Origin: Acidobacteriota bacterium
Lineage (GTDB): Bacteria; Actinomycetota; Acidimicrobiia; Spongiisociales; UBA5794
Assembly (NCBI GenBank): GCA_022562055.1
Contig: JADFQA010000004.1
Coordinates: forward strand, 1 to 64,000
Length of the DNA: 64,000 nucleotides
Direction: 5' to 3'
Notes under the pieces: model-generated
Told to the model about the DNA's origin: nothing
The model's input: only the letters and a program-made list of their open reading frames with translations
The model's database searches: none
Part shown: positions 49,542 to 58,353 of the stretch, one piece after another
Position numbering within the stretch: the stretch's first letter is position 1
Layout: each line of letters begins with the position of its first letter
Program-made: the position numbers and the translations under genes

Positions 49542-50969
49542 ATGCCGTTCAGCGACCTACGATCATTCATCGACCGACTCGACGAGGAGGGCCAGCTCCA
49601 TAGGATCGATAGGGAGGTGGACTGGAACCTTGAGCTGAGCCACGTTGCCAAGCTCAACGAGGAACGCCAGGGCGGGGGTTCCGCGCTGCTGTTCGAGAAC
49701 ATCAAGGACTACCCGGGACACCGCGTCTTCATCAGCGCAATGACGGCCAGGGAGCGGCTGGCCCTAGCCCTCGAAATGCCCCAGGACACAAGCCTCATGC
49801 ACCTCTCCGAGGAATGGGTGGATCGCATCCACGGAAAACGGGTTCCCCCGAAGGTGGTCGAATCAGGGCCCGTCAAGGAGAATATCTTGCTCGGTGACGA
49901 TGCCGACATCCTGAAGATTCCCTCTCCGTGGTTTTACCCCGGAGATGGGGGACGCTACTTCGGTACCGCTGGATATCTCATCACCCGCAACCTGAAGACG
50001 GGGCGCCTGAACCTAGGTACCTATCGCGCCATGGTCGGCGACAGCCGGGAACTGTGCATCTACATGATCAAAGCCAAGGACGGCGAGATCGACTTTCGGG
50101 ACTACCAGGAAGCCGGGATCCCGATGCCGGTGGCATACGTGTCCGGCAGCGATCCGACGCTCTTCCTCTGCGGAAGCACTCTCTTCGGTCTCGACGAGAG
50201 CGAGTACGACATCGCCGGAGCGCTCCGCGGTGGACCAGTCGAGGTCGTGAAAGCCGAGACCTCCGACCTGCTGGTGCCGGCAACCGCTGAATGGGTGGTC
50301 GAGGGCGAAATCGTGCCCGGCGAGACCCGTCCGGAGGGACCGTTCGGCGAGTACACCGGTTACTACTCCGGCAAGGGAGACCAGGAGCAGTACTTCATTC
50401 GAGTGAAGGCGATCACCCATCGCAACGAGCCGATTCTCTGGTCGACAACTGTCGGCAGGCCCACCACCGACACCCACATGATCATGAGCGTCAACCGCAC
50501 CGCGTCGCTGTGGAACGACCTGCGGCGTATGCAGATCCCCGGGATCAAGGCCGTGTACGGGCCCCCGGCCGCAGCCGGGCGGATGCTGGTCATCATCTCG
50601 GTGAACCAGATGTACCACGGCCACTCGACCCAGGTCGGTCTGGCGGCGTTCGCGTCGACCACAGGGAACTATGGTCTGAAAACGGTGATCCTTGTCGACG
50701 ACGATATCGACGTTGAGAACATGGATCAGGTGATGTACGCTTTAAGCTTCAAGTATCAGCCGGAGTTCGGCACTCAGATCCTTCACCGGGGGCGTTCAAC
50801 CCCACTCGATCCGTCCCTTCCCCGTTCGAATCGATTCATGACGTCACGTGTCATCCTCGACTGCACGACACCCTATGAGTGGGACGAGGACGAGCTGCCG
50901 CCGAAGATCTACCTCGATGACGACATGGCCCAACATGTGAAGGACCACTGGGACGAGTACTTCGGATGA
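49542..50969 (+). CDS. UbiD family (de)carboxylase, phenylphosphate carboxylase-like subunit
   Basis: The 475-residue protein is a UbiD-fold enzyme. The active-site motif RPEGPFGEYTGYYSG is present with Arg263, Glu265 and Glu270 (the two glutamates five apart, as in UbiD), and the prenyl-FMN-binding region LGTYRAMV at about residues 158-165. Members of this family form the alpha and beta subunits of phenylphosphate carboxylase and also decarboxylate aromatic acids. With pps genes, UbiX and a HAD phosphatase nearby, carboxylation of phenylphosphate to 4-hydroxybenzoate is the best guess. Only one UbiD gene is present where Thauera has two, so either it is a homomer or the reaction differs. Confidence 0.85.
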   Translation: MPFSDLRSFIDRLDEEGQLHRIDREVDWNLELSHVAKLNEERQGGGSALLFENIKDYPGHRVFISAMTARERLALALEMPQDTSLMHLSEEWVDRIHGKRVPPKVVESGPVKENILLGDDADILKIPSPWFYPGDGGRYFGTAGYLITRNLKTGRLNLGTYRAMVGDSRELCIYMIKAKDGEIDFRDYQEAGIPMPVAYVSGSDPTLFLCGSTLFGLDESEYDIAGALRGGPVEVVKAETSDLLVPATAEWVVEGEIVPGETRPEGPFGEYTGYYSGKGDQEQYFIRVKAITHRNEPILWSTTVGRPTTDTHMIMSVNRTASLWNDLRRMQIPGIKAVYGPPAAAGRMLVIISVNQMYHGHSTQVGLAAFASTTGNYGLKTVILVDDDIDVENMDQVMYALSFKYQPEFGTQILHRGRSTPLDPSLPRSNRFMTSRVILDCTTPYEWDEDELPPKIYLDDDMAQHVKDHWDEYFG

Positions 50970-50988
50970 ACATCCGAGGGAGTCACGG

Positions 50989-51816
50989 TTGAACATCCGA
51001 GGCGTGAATCATCCCATCGAGGGCGTCATCTTCGATATTGACGGTACGGTCGCCCGGGGGCGCCAGGTTCTTCCCGGCTCCCTCGACACCCTCGCCGAAC
51101 TGCGCCGCCGGGCCATTCAGTTCGCCTTCTTCACGAACGACAACTCGAATCCGATTGGATTCTGGGTGGAACGGCTCGCCGACATGGGTATCGATGCGGC
51201 ACCGGGAGAGATCATCACCTCGGCGCTTGTCGCCGCGGAGGTGATGGCCGAACTCCATCCTGCCAGCCCGATTCTGGCCGTCGGTGACGTCGGCCTGTTC
51301 GAAGCGCTCGGTGCGAAGAACCTCGATCTCGTTGACGCCGACGATGTTGATCGGGCAACGGTCGTGGTGATGGGGAAAGACCCGAATTTCGACCAGAATC
51401 GCCTCAATGTCGTCTGCAGGGCCATCTGGAACGGAGCCAAGTTCTTTGCCACCAACTACGATCCGAGACTGCCCGTCGCGGGCGGATTCGTCCCGGCGAC
51501 GGGTCCGATGGTGAAAGCGGTGGCGTACGCCACGGGCCACGAACCCGTCGTCACAGGCAAGCCGTCGCCGTGGTCGGGGCGGATGGCGATGCGCATCCTG
51601 GGAATCGCCCCTGAGCGAGGGCTAGTCGTCGGGGATCAGCTCTCAACCGATATCGCCATGGGCCGCAACGCAGGGATGCGCACCGTCCTCGTGCTCACCG
51701 GTACCGCCGATGCAAGCGATGTCGACGAGGCCCCTCCCGAACAGCGACCCAGTGTGGTCGTCGACGGTGTCGGCGATCTGATCCCATGGCTTGATGCTCA
51801 CTCCACGGCCGAGTAA
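50989..51816 (+). CDS. HAD superfamily (NagD-like) phosphatase, possible phenylphosphate carboxylase delta-type protein
   Basis: This 275-residue class II HAD hydrolase has the nucleophile motif VIFDIDGTVARG (about residues 13-24), the second motif FFTNDNSNP, a conserved lysine in VTGKPSPW and the acidic motif LVVGDQLSTDIAMGRNAGM. Phenylphosphate carboxylase of Thauera includes a HAD-like delta subunit; this gene sits just where that subunit would, 19 bases after the UbiD gene. It may dephosphorylate phenylphosphate within the carboxylase complex, or be an unrelated sugar-type phosphatase. Start: TTG 50989 (GGAG seven bases upstream) or GTG 51004. Confidence 0.78.
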   Translation: MNIRGVNHPIEGVIFDIDGTVARGRQVLPGSLDTLAELRRRAIQFAFFTNDNSNPIGFWVERLADMGIDAAPGEIITSALVAAEVMAELHPASPILAVGDVGLFEALGAKNLDLVDADDVDRATVVVMGKDPNFDQNRLNVVCRAIWNGAKFFATNYDPRLPVAGGFVPATGPMVKAVAYATGHEPVVTGKPSPWSGRMAMRILGIAPERGLVVGDQLSTDIAMGRNAGMRTVLVLTGTADASDVDEAPPEQRPSVVVDGVGDLIPWLDAHSTAE

Positions 51817-52056
51817 CCGGCCGACTGGCGACACTGGCGTGAACACCGGGTATGCCCCGCATCGGGCATGCTTGACGGTATCGCCTCGAGGGAGGAAACA
51901 AGTATCATCCATACCGATCCAGAACAGGGAATTTTAGCGAGCAAAGGGCCGGGAAAAGCGCATTGGGTGTGGTGATGATCCGTTCGAGGCGCGACCAGAA
52001 CGATCTCGAAAGAGGCGTCCTGCGCTGCCGGACAGATATTGATTGTGGGAGCACTG

Positions 52057-53121
52057 ATGGAACAACGCACCGACAGATACTCATGGCGCCTCGTTGCACC
52101 GGGCCGGCCGCTCGAGCGGACCGAGCAAGCTGGCAGACCACCTGAGGCGGATGAGGTTCTCATCGAGGTCGCCGGGTGTGGGCTGTGCCATACCGACCTC
52201 GGATTCATCGACGGCACGGTAAAGACGCGTGCGCAACTCCCGCTCGTACTCGGCCACGAGATCAGTGGTCGGGTTGTGGAAGCAGGCAGGGGCGCCGAGG
52301 AGTGGCAGGGGAGAGATGTGCTTGTCCCTGCGGTCATCCCGTGCGGCGACTGCGACCTTTGCAACTCAGCCAGAGGAAACGTGTGCACCCGCCAGAAGAT
52401 GCCGGGCAACGACCTCGACGGCGGCTTTGCCACCCACGTCACGGTACCGGCAACGGGGCTGTCGGTGGTCGAGAACCTTCCGGCGGGTTATGACCTTGCG
52501 GATCTTTCAGTCGTCGCCGACGCTGTGACGACACCTCTACAAGCTGTCCGACGAGCCGAGGTTTCCGCGGGAGACTTCGTCGTCGTGGTCGGCGCCGGCG
52601 GTGTCGGTGCGTATGCGGTACAGATAGCAGCGGCGAGCGGAGCGACGGTGATCGCAGTCGACATTGATGACGTCCGCCTCGACCTGCTTCTGCGGCACGG
52701 CGCCGCGGGCACGGTCAACGCACGGGGCCTCTCATCTCGGGAGATCCGTGACCGGGTTCGGGACGAAGCAAGGGCGTGTGGGCAACCGCGAGTGGGGTGG
52801 AAGATCTTCGAGTGTTCGGGAACCCCGACCGGGCAGGAGACCGCATACGGTTTGCTCGGACCTGCAGCGACGTTGGCGGTCGTCGGGTTCACCATGGAGA
52901 AGATCACAATCAGATTGTCGAACCTAATGGCATTCGACGCTACCGCGTTCGGCAGCTGGGGCTGTCCGACCGAGAAATACCCCGAGGCGATCGAACTGGT
53001 CACGTCAGGGAGGGTGCAGCTGCTGCCTTTCACCCGCAAAGTTCCGATGCGTGAGATATCCGCGGTCATCGCCCAATCACATGAGCGCAGCGACCACCGC
53101 AGAACGATCCTTATCCCATGA
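52057..53121 (+). CDS. had: 6-hydroxycyclohex-1-ene-1-carbonyl-CoA dehydrogenase (Had)
   Basis: This 354-residue zinc-dependent medium-chain dehydrogenase has catalytic Cys in CGLCHTD, GHEISG, the structural zinc cysteines in PCGDCDLCNSARGNVC and the Rossmann motif GAGGVGAYAVQ. The signature QKMPGNDLDGGFATHV is characteristic of Had (BamQ/BzdX-like) proteins. It oxidises the 6-hydroxy intermediate to 6-oxocyclohex-1-ene-1-carbonyl-CoA with NAD. It stands directly upstream of its pathway partners oah and dch. The ATG at 52057 is preferred over 52039 because GGGAG lies upstream. Confidence 0.9.
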   Translation: MEQRTDRYSWRLVAPGRPLERTEQAGRPPEADEVLIEVAGCGLCHTDLGFIDGTVKTRAQLPLVLGHEISGRVVEAGRGAEEWQGRDVLVPAVIPCGDCDLCNSARGNVCTRQKMPGNDLDGGFATHVTVPATGLSVVENLPAGYDLADLSVVADAVTTPLQAVRRAEVSAGDFVVVVGAGGVGAYAVQIAAASGATVIAVDIDDVRLDLLLRHGAAGTVNARGLSSREIRDRVRDEARACGQPRVGWKIFECSGTPTGQETAYGLLGPAATLAVVGFTMEKITIRLSNLMAFDATAFGSWGCPTEKYPEAIELVTSGRVQLLPFTRKVPMREISAVIAQSHERSDHRRTILIP

Positions 53122-53185
53122 AAGCACTTGTCTTCCGACCAATCCTGTCCCTCGACCATCCCTAACCGATGAAAGGTGAAGCACC

Positions 53186-54286
53186 ATGAAGTTCGTAGAC
53201 CACGATCTTGCTCCAGATATTGAGTTCAACGAAATTCTCTATGAGAACCGGCCGGTGTTCGACACCGGCGGCGCAGCCGTCGACGGATTGCACGTAGTGT
53301 GGATCACGCTGAACAACCCTCAGCAGCTCAACTCGTACACGACAGAGTCCGTAAAAGAGGTCATCTTGGCGTTTCGGCGGGCGTCGGTGGATCGCGCCGC
53401 TGTAGCAGTCGTCTTCACCGGAGTTGGGGACCGTGCGTTCTGCACCGGGGGTAACACGGAGGAGTACTCCGAGTATTACGCAGGCCGACCGGGCGAGTAT
53501 CGGCAGTACATGCGCCTGTTCAACGACATGGTGTCAGCGATCCTCATGTGCGACAAACCAGTCATTAACCGTGTCAACGGCATGCGTATCGGCGGAGGGC
53601 AAGAGATCGGCATGGCGTGCGACTTCACCCTGGCGTCGGACCTTGCCCGTTTTGGCCAGGCAGGGCCGAAACACGGGTCGGCGCCCGATGGCGGTTCGAC
53701 GGACTTCCTCGACCTATACGTGGGGTGGGGAGAGGCCATGGCTAGCTGCGTCCTCTGCGAACCGTGGAGCGCACACGAGGCGTTGCGGCTCGGTCTCGTC
53801 AACGATATCTTTCCAGTGCTCAAGATCGATGGGGAGTTCATCCCGAACCCCCTCGTTATCACCGACCGATACCTGGACAAGTGGGGCAAGATCGTCCATG
53901 GCAAGTCGAAGGAGAGCGAAGACCTCGCTGCCGCAAAGTTGCTGTTGAAGGCTGGAACCATCGACTTCTCGATGCTCGATGCAGGTGTCGATGCAATTCT
54001 GACCAAGATCCTCTACACAATGCCGGACTGTACCCTCAAAACGACTGAATCGGTGCGCAAGAAGAAGCTCGAGCATTGGGACAAGAACAAGGAATCTAAC
54101 CGGGCATGGCTGTCGCTCAACATGATGACTGAGGCCAAGGCAGGGTTTCAGGCGTTCCACCGGGGTTCACGGGAGGTCGGGAGAGAAGTCGACTTCATCG
54201 ACCTGCGCCGCCGGCTCGCCGCAGGTGAGATGTGGGGCGACGACCTCATCGAATCCGTTTCACCCCAGTACAAATCCGACTCATGA
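53186..54286 (+). CDS. oah: 6-oxocyclohex-1-ene-1-carbonyl-CoA hydrolase (Oah/BamA)
   Basis: The 366-residue protein is an unmistakable ring-opening hydrolase, the enzyme used as the marker gene (bamA) for anaerobic aromatic degradation. Diagnostic motifs are FCTGGNTEEYSEYYAG (residues 85-100), YRQYMRLFNDMVSAIL, NGMRIGGGQEIGMACDF (131-147) and FGQAGPKHGSAPDGGSTDF. It hydrates and cleaves the ring ketone to 3-hydroxypimeloyl-CoA. The gene overlaps dch by four bases. Presence of this gene strongly supports a functional reductive benzoyl-CoA pathway. Confidence 0.95.
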   Translation: MKFVDHDLAPDIEFNEILYENRPVFDTGGAAVDGLHVVWITLNNPQQLNSYTTESVKEVILAFRRASVDRAAVAVVFTGVGDRAFCTGGNTEEYSEYYAGRPGEYRQYMRLFNDMVSAILMCDKPVINRVNGMRIGGGQEIGMACDFTLASDLARFGQAGPKHGSAPDGGSTDFLDLYVGWGEAMASCVLCEPWSAHEALRLGLVNDIFPVLKIDGEFIPNPLVITDRYLDKWGKIVHGKSKESEDLAAAKLLLKAGTIDFSMLDAGVDAILTKILYTMPDCTLKTTESVRKKKLEHWDKNKESNRAWLSLNMMTEAKAGFQAFHRGSREVGREVDFIDLRRRLAAGEMWGDDLIESVSPQYKSDS

Positions 54287-55047
54287 GCGACGTCTGGGTA
54301 CGTCACGATGTGTCTGGCGACGGTGCGATCCACACGATTACGTTCGACAAGCCCCCAGGAAACGTGATCGACATTGCCCTGTGCGGACAGCTCGTCCCAG
54401 CGATCGCGGCTGCCGGCGAGGCGGTGGACGCCAAGGCTCTCGTTCTCCGTGGCGCCGGCAAGAATTTTTCTTTCGGTGCAAGCGTCGAAGAGCATCTCCC
54501 TGACAAAGCTCCCCAGATGCTGGCTGCGCTCGGCGGAGTTGTCCGCGCACTCGTCGGATTCCCCTACCCCACGATCGCTGGAGTCCAGGGCGCTTGCTTG
54601 GGTGGTGGTCTGGAGCTCGCTCTTGCGTGCGGGATCGTGATCGCCGAGAGAAGCGCGACTCTTGCATGCCCCGAGATACAGCTCGGTGTCTTGCCACCCG
54701 CAGCAACCGCGTTGCTTACCGGCAGAGCGGCGGAAGACGTGATCCTCACCGGTCGTAACCTCACCCCTAAAGAGGCAAGACGTCTCGGCATCGTCAACGT
54801 GATTGCAAAGACCGGTGAATTGGACGCCGTAATCGAAACGTTCGTGCAGCAACACTTTGCTCTGCGTTCAGCCTCTTCGTTGCGTCTGGCCACGAAAGCG
54901 TTGCGGGCGAGCCGTGTCGTTGAGTTCGAGCAGCGCCTCGATGCGGCAGAGCAGGTCTATCTCGAAGAACTGCTGTCGACACACGACGGAGTAGAAGGCA
55001 TCGAGGCATTCATCGAGAAGCGCCCGCCCGTGTGGAGGAACGCCTAG
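54283..55047 (+). CDS. dch: Cyclohexa-1,5-diene-1-carbonyl-CoA hydratase (Dch)
   Basis: This 254-residue crotonase-fold hydratase begins with ATG overlapping the oah stop (ATGA). It has the oxyanion-hole motifs FSFGASVEEHLPDKAP and [20 protein letters not shown], with the SVEEHLPD segment typical of Dch (BamR/BzdW-like). It adds water to the dienoyl-CoA formed by benzoyl-CoA reductase. The gene order had-oah-dch gives all three steps between the reductase and ring opening. It converges with the benzoyl-CoA reductase operon. Confidence 0.9.
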   Translation: MSDVWVRHDVSGDGAIHTITFDKPPGNVIDIALCGQLVPAIAAAGEAVDAKALVLRGAGKNFSFGASVEEHLPDKAPQMLAALGGVVRALVGFPYPTIAGVQGACLGGGLELALACGIVIAERSATLACPEIQLGVLPPAATALLTGRAAEDVILTGRNLTPKEARRLGIVNVIAKTGELDAVIETFVQQHFALRSASSLRLATKALRASRVVEFEQRLDAAEQVYLEELLSTHDGVEGIEAFIEKRPPVWRNA

Positions 55048-55078
55048 ATGGCAAGGCCGAGCCCGGCAAGTCTCGGCG

Positions 55079-55351
55079 TCAGCTCGTCTCCCGCTTGCGC
55101 GTGTACAGCGCGACGTAGGTCGCGCATGCCGTGACAGCGCAGCTCGTGCATGCGTCACCAAAGCTCGACGGGTCGAGTGCGGCCGTGGTTGTCTCGAAGT
55201 CAAGACTCGCGTAGAGCTCCTCTAGCTCGCCGACACGCGCCGGGTCTGTGACTGTGCGCCGCTGCCAACCCTGTGCGGCGAGAACGGGATCCCGGAGGAT
55301 TTGCACGCCGGCTGAGCAATACAACACTTCCGAACCCGCGTCCTTGCTCAC
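55079..55351 (-). CDS. Small cysteine-motif protein coupled to the benzoyl-CoA reductase genes
   Basis: A 90-residue frame starts at GTG overlapping the stop of the preceding ATPase-subunit gene (GTGA), so it is translated as the last cistron of the reductase operon. It has no signal peptide. A cysteine group C-x2-C-x4-C (ACTSCAVTACATY, about residues 69-81) near the C-terminus and a single Cys near residue 11 could bind an iron-sulfur cluster or metal. I do not recognise the family. It may be an electron carrier, an assembly factor, or a stabilising subunit of the reductase. Confidence 0.65.
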   Translation of the reverse strand: MSKDAGSEVLYCSAGVQILRDPVLAAQGWQRRTVTDPARVGELEELYASLDFETTTAALDPSSFGDACTSCAVTACATYVALYTRKRETS

Positions 55352-56196
55352 ATCCCTGCTCCCGCGGCCGCTGCTACGTTGCTTCCGGTTCTCGTGCCTG
55401 TGGCTGCGAGTTTTTCTAAACGGCGTCGGGCGAGGATTGCGCAACCGAGGGCCGGCACGAACTGAACCATGTCGCTTGCAGGGACGTTGACGTCCGCCTT
55501 GAGCAAGGCGCTGACTGCATTGCCCATGGTCTCGAAGCGTAGGATCCCCCCGATGAGTGTAAATTCGGACTCGGCCCGCACCCGCTTCATAAGCTGAACC
55601 GAGCGACCTGTCAGCGACTCGATTGCTCCCTGCATGATGTCAGCCGGCGGCGTCCCGAGCGAGAGGTGGTTGATCACCTCAGACTCGGCGAACACCGCGC
55701 ATACACCCGATATCGGGACCGGTTGTTTCGACGTGACCATAAGGGCGTTGATCTCTCGGATATCGTATCCCATGTAGCGGGCGGTCTTTTCGAGAAAGGC
55801 ACCGGTGCCTGCGGCGCACTTGTCGTTGAGCCGGAAGGAGATGACCTTTGCTGTCTGATCAACACGACTCGCCTTCATTGTCTGACCACCGATGTCGAGA
55901 ATCGTGCGGGTTTCAGGGAACAGGAAACATGCTCCGCGGGCGCTTGCGGTGAGGTCCGTGACTTGGAGGTCCTTGAAGTCGACCTGGTGTCTGCCAGGTC
56001 CGGTTGCGATCACATACGAGATGTCGTCTTCGCTCAGCCCGGCTTCCTCAAGAACCCGGTCGTAGATCTTCCGGGCGATTTCCCGAAGCCTGAACCCGGT
56101 CGGAAGCATTATCCGGCTGAGGATCTTTCCGTCTTCGTCCTGAAGAAGAGCCTTGGCGTAGGTGGATCCGATATCCAATCCTGCGGTGATAGTCAT
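55348..56196 (-). CDS. Benzoyl-CoA reductase ATPase subunit (BzdP/Q or BcrA/D type), second copy
   Basis: This 282-residue protein is a BadF/BadG/HgdC-family ATPase: phosphate-binding [17 protein letters not shown] near the N-terminus, [26 protein letters not shown] and [12 protein letters not shown], the last two with the cysteines that ligate a bridging [4Fe-4S] cluster. It pairs with the upstream ATPase gene. Both chains are about 280 residues, as in the Azoarcus bzd-type reductase, whereas Thauera-type BcrA is much longer. Hydrolysis of ATP drives electrons to the catalytic subunits. The ATG at 56196 overlaps the previous stop by four bases. Confidence 0.87.
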   Translation of the reverse strand: MTITAGLDIGSTYAKALLQDEDGKILSRIMLPTGFRLREIARKIYDRVLEEAGLSEDDISYVIATGPGRHQVDFKDLQVTDLTASARGACFLFPETRTILDIGGQTMKASRVDQTAKVISFRLNDKCAAGTGAFLEKTARYMGYDIREINALMVTSKQPVPISGVCAVFAESEVINHLSLGTPPADIMQGAIESLTGRSVQLMKRVRAESEFTLIGGILRFETMGNAVSALLKADVNVPASDMVQFVPALGCAILARRRLEKLAATGTRTGSNVAAAAGAGM

Positions 56197-57023
56197 AGCG
56201 CCAACCCCGCTTCGGTGGTGATCGGTGTTCGGCCGGTGAGGACGTGATCGAGGGCAAAAAGCGCCGCACCGAGAGCTCCCATGTAGTGGCAATCGTCGCT
56301 GACGTTCATCGACTTCTCAAGGCGTTCCTCAAGTGCCTTGATCATGCCCAAGTTGAGCGAAACACCTCCCGTGAATGTGATCTCATCGTTGACGCCGACT
56401 CGACGCATGAGTCCCGCCGATCGGGATGCGATCGACTTGTGGACGCCCCACAGGATGTCTTCGATTTTCTTTCCCTTACCGATCCAGGCGAGTATCTCTG
56501 ACTCCGCGAAGACCGTGCAGGTTGTGCTGATTTTGATCGGCTTCGTACTTTTGAGAGAGACCGGGCCGAGTTCGTCTATCGGGATGTCGAGTGCTGCTGC
56601 TGCGGCACCGAGGAACCGGCCGGTGCCGGCGGCGCACTTGTCGTTCATGCAGAAGTCGATGATCTCGCCCGCGGCATTCACCGAGATCGCCTTGGTGTCC
56701 TGTCCGCCCATGTCGACGACGGTTCTCGTGTTGGGGAACAGGTGCACTGCGCCCCGCCCGTGACAACTGATCTCGGTGACCTGGGTATTGCCGAATGTCA
56801 CTCGATACCGGCCGTAGCCCGTGCCGACGACGTACTCGACTTCTTCCTCGTCGATACCGTGCTCTTCGAGCGCCGTCAGGAACGAGTCCTCGGCGGCTTT
56901 GATGACGTTGGCGCCTGTGTCGATGAGGGAGCGGCCGACGATGGTTCCGTCTTCATCGACGATGACGGCCTTGGTTTGGGTCGATCCAACGTCGACTCCC
57001 GCTGCGTATGCCACTGCAATCAC
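56193..57023 (-). CDS. Benzoyl-CoA reductase ATPase subunit (BzdP/Q or BcrA/D type), first copy
   Basis: The 276-residue protein has the ATPase motifs [47 protein letters not shown] and [13 protein letters not shown]. Conserved cysteines of the last two motifs hold the cluster shared between the two ATPase chains. The GTG start follows AAGGA. It and the following subunit are close in size and presumably form the heterodimeric activase module. Which is the P and which the Q chain cannot be settled by eye. Confidence 0.87.
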   Translation of the reverse strand: MIAVAYAAGVDVGSTQTKAVIVDEDGTIVGRSLIDTGANVIKAAEDSFLTALEEHGIDEEEVEYVVGTGYGRYRVTFGNTQVTEISCHGRGAVHLFPNTRTVVDMGGQDTKAISVNAAGEIIDFCMNDKCAAGTGRFLGAAAAALDIPIDELGPVSLKSTKPIKISTTCTVFAESEILAWIGKGKKIEDILWGVHKSIASRSAGLMRRVGVNDEITFTGGVSLNLGMIKALEERLEKSMNVSDDCHYMGALGAALFALDHVLTGRTPITTEAGLAL

Positions 57024-57032
57024 CTATTCCTT

Positions 57033-58328
57033 TCAGCCGGCCGTCTCGTGTTGCCTACGGGATTCCAGTCCCTCGAAGAAGGCATCGATCCTGTTTTTCA
57101 TCTGAGCCTCGGAGACGACTCGCCGGTCCATCATGTCCGACTCAATGAACAGACTCGGGATGCCAAGCTCCTTCATCATGTGCTTGCGACCATCAGCGAG
57201 GCCGGTTGAAACAGTTCGGCAGCTTTTGATCGGATGGTAAATGATGCCGTCAACATCGAAGGTCTCGGCCATGTCAGCGATGGCCACGTTCTGGTGAAAC
57301 ATCGCGTCCATTGCGTCGCGAACACTGATGAGGACACCTTCAGCGAGGCTCGCCAGCGGATCACCGAGGTCATACTCGAACCCCCGGTTGGTACCACCAG
57401 ACGCGAACCAGAGGTACGTCGAGTTGACGAATGTGCCGCCCCAATCGGTAAAGAGCTCGTTGAATCGACGAAAGATCGGGTAGCAGGGAACACCGACGAA
57501 GAGCAGGCGATACTTCTCATCTATCGCCTGGCCGATCCCGTTCGCCGCCTTGTACTCCATTTCCTCTACTAGCCGCTCGAAGTAGCGGGCGCCCTCCTCG
57601 GTGCCACGGAACCCGTTGGCAACGCCGAGAAAAATCGTTCCGTCGGTGAGGGCGCTAAACAAAGACGGCTTTGAAGTGTTGAGCTCGAGGATCCGTTTCC
57701 AAGAGCGGCTCATCGTGTTGGCGTACCCGAGCACTTCGCGGAACTTGTCGATGTCGAACTTCTTACCAGTCACTTCCTCACACAGCGTGATGAGTTCGCG
57801 CAACTGCACTTCGACATACGTACGGTCGGCCTCGAAATCGGCGTTTCCTCGCCAGGTTTGGCCGCCTGCCTGACGTGTGCCGGGAACGTCGATCGTGAAG
57901 ACCGGTATGCCGTACATGCGCTCCCAGATCTCCGCCCACTTGATATACGTGTTGCAAGCATTCGTAAGCACGGCGAGGCTCGGTTGCGGAATCTGGGCCA
58001 TCGGATGCTCTCCGCCACGGAGCTGGGTGCCGATATCAGCCTTGACGTAGCCGCAGATGTCTGGTGAGTAACCGTAGTTCTCGGCCTCCTCCAGGTACTC
58101 GTGTGCGACGTGACGGACCGCGGTCTGGAGCGAGTTGATCTCGGGAAACACGACGGGCAGGTCGAACGTCTTCAAGATCTCGTTGAGGCTTCCCATTACG
58201 AACACATACGCGGCCTGCCCACCGTTCTTTGCCGTGTTGTCGAGTTCCGTGAACCAGTCGCGGAACATTGCAGCACCCTCACGGTTTCCGCGCCCCACCA
58301 GTTCGTCTGTGGATCCGAGTGTTGTCAT
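57033..58328 (-). CDS. bzdO: Benzoyl-CoA reductase catalytic subunit (BzdO/BcrB/BadE-like)
   Basis: This 431-residue protein belongs to the HgdB/BcrB/BcrC family of 2-hydroxyacyl-CoA dehydratase-type subunits. Conserved cysteines such as those in TNACNTYIKWAEIW, VGVPCYPIF and IKSCRTVSTGL (about residue 374) are candidate [4Fe-4S] ligands. With BzdN it reduces benzoyl-CoA to cyclohexa-1,5-diene-1-carbonyl-CoA. Dehydratases of the same family are the main alternative, but the adjoining tetR, the two ATPase genes and the nearby Dch/Had/Oah genes favour benzoyl-CoA reductase. Confidence 0.88.
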   Translation of the reverse strand: MTTLGSTDELVGRGNREGAAMFRDWFTELDNTAKNGGQAAYVFVMGSLNEILKTFDLPVVFPEINSLQTAVRHVAHEYLEEAENYGYSPDICGYVKADIGTQLRGGEHPMAQIPQPSLAVLTNACNTYIKWAEIWERMYGIPVFTIDVPGTRQAGGQTWRGNADFEADRTYVEVQLRELITLCEEVTGKKFDIDKFREVLGYANTMSRSWKRILELNTSKPSLFSALTDGTIFLGVANGFRGTEEGARYFERLVEEMEYKAANGIGQAIDEKYRLLFVGVPCYPIFRRFNELFTDWGGTFVNSTYLWFASGGTNRGFEYDLGDPLASLAEGVLISVRDAMDAMFHQNVAIADMAETFDVDGIIYHPIKSCRTVSTGLADGRKHMMKELGIPSLFIESDMMDRRVVSEAQMKNRIDAFFEGLESRRQHETAG

Positions 58329-58353
58329 GTCAATCTCCGTGTGATGGTCGGGC

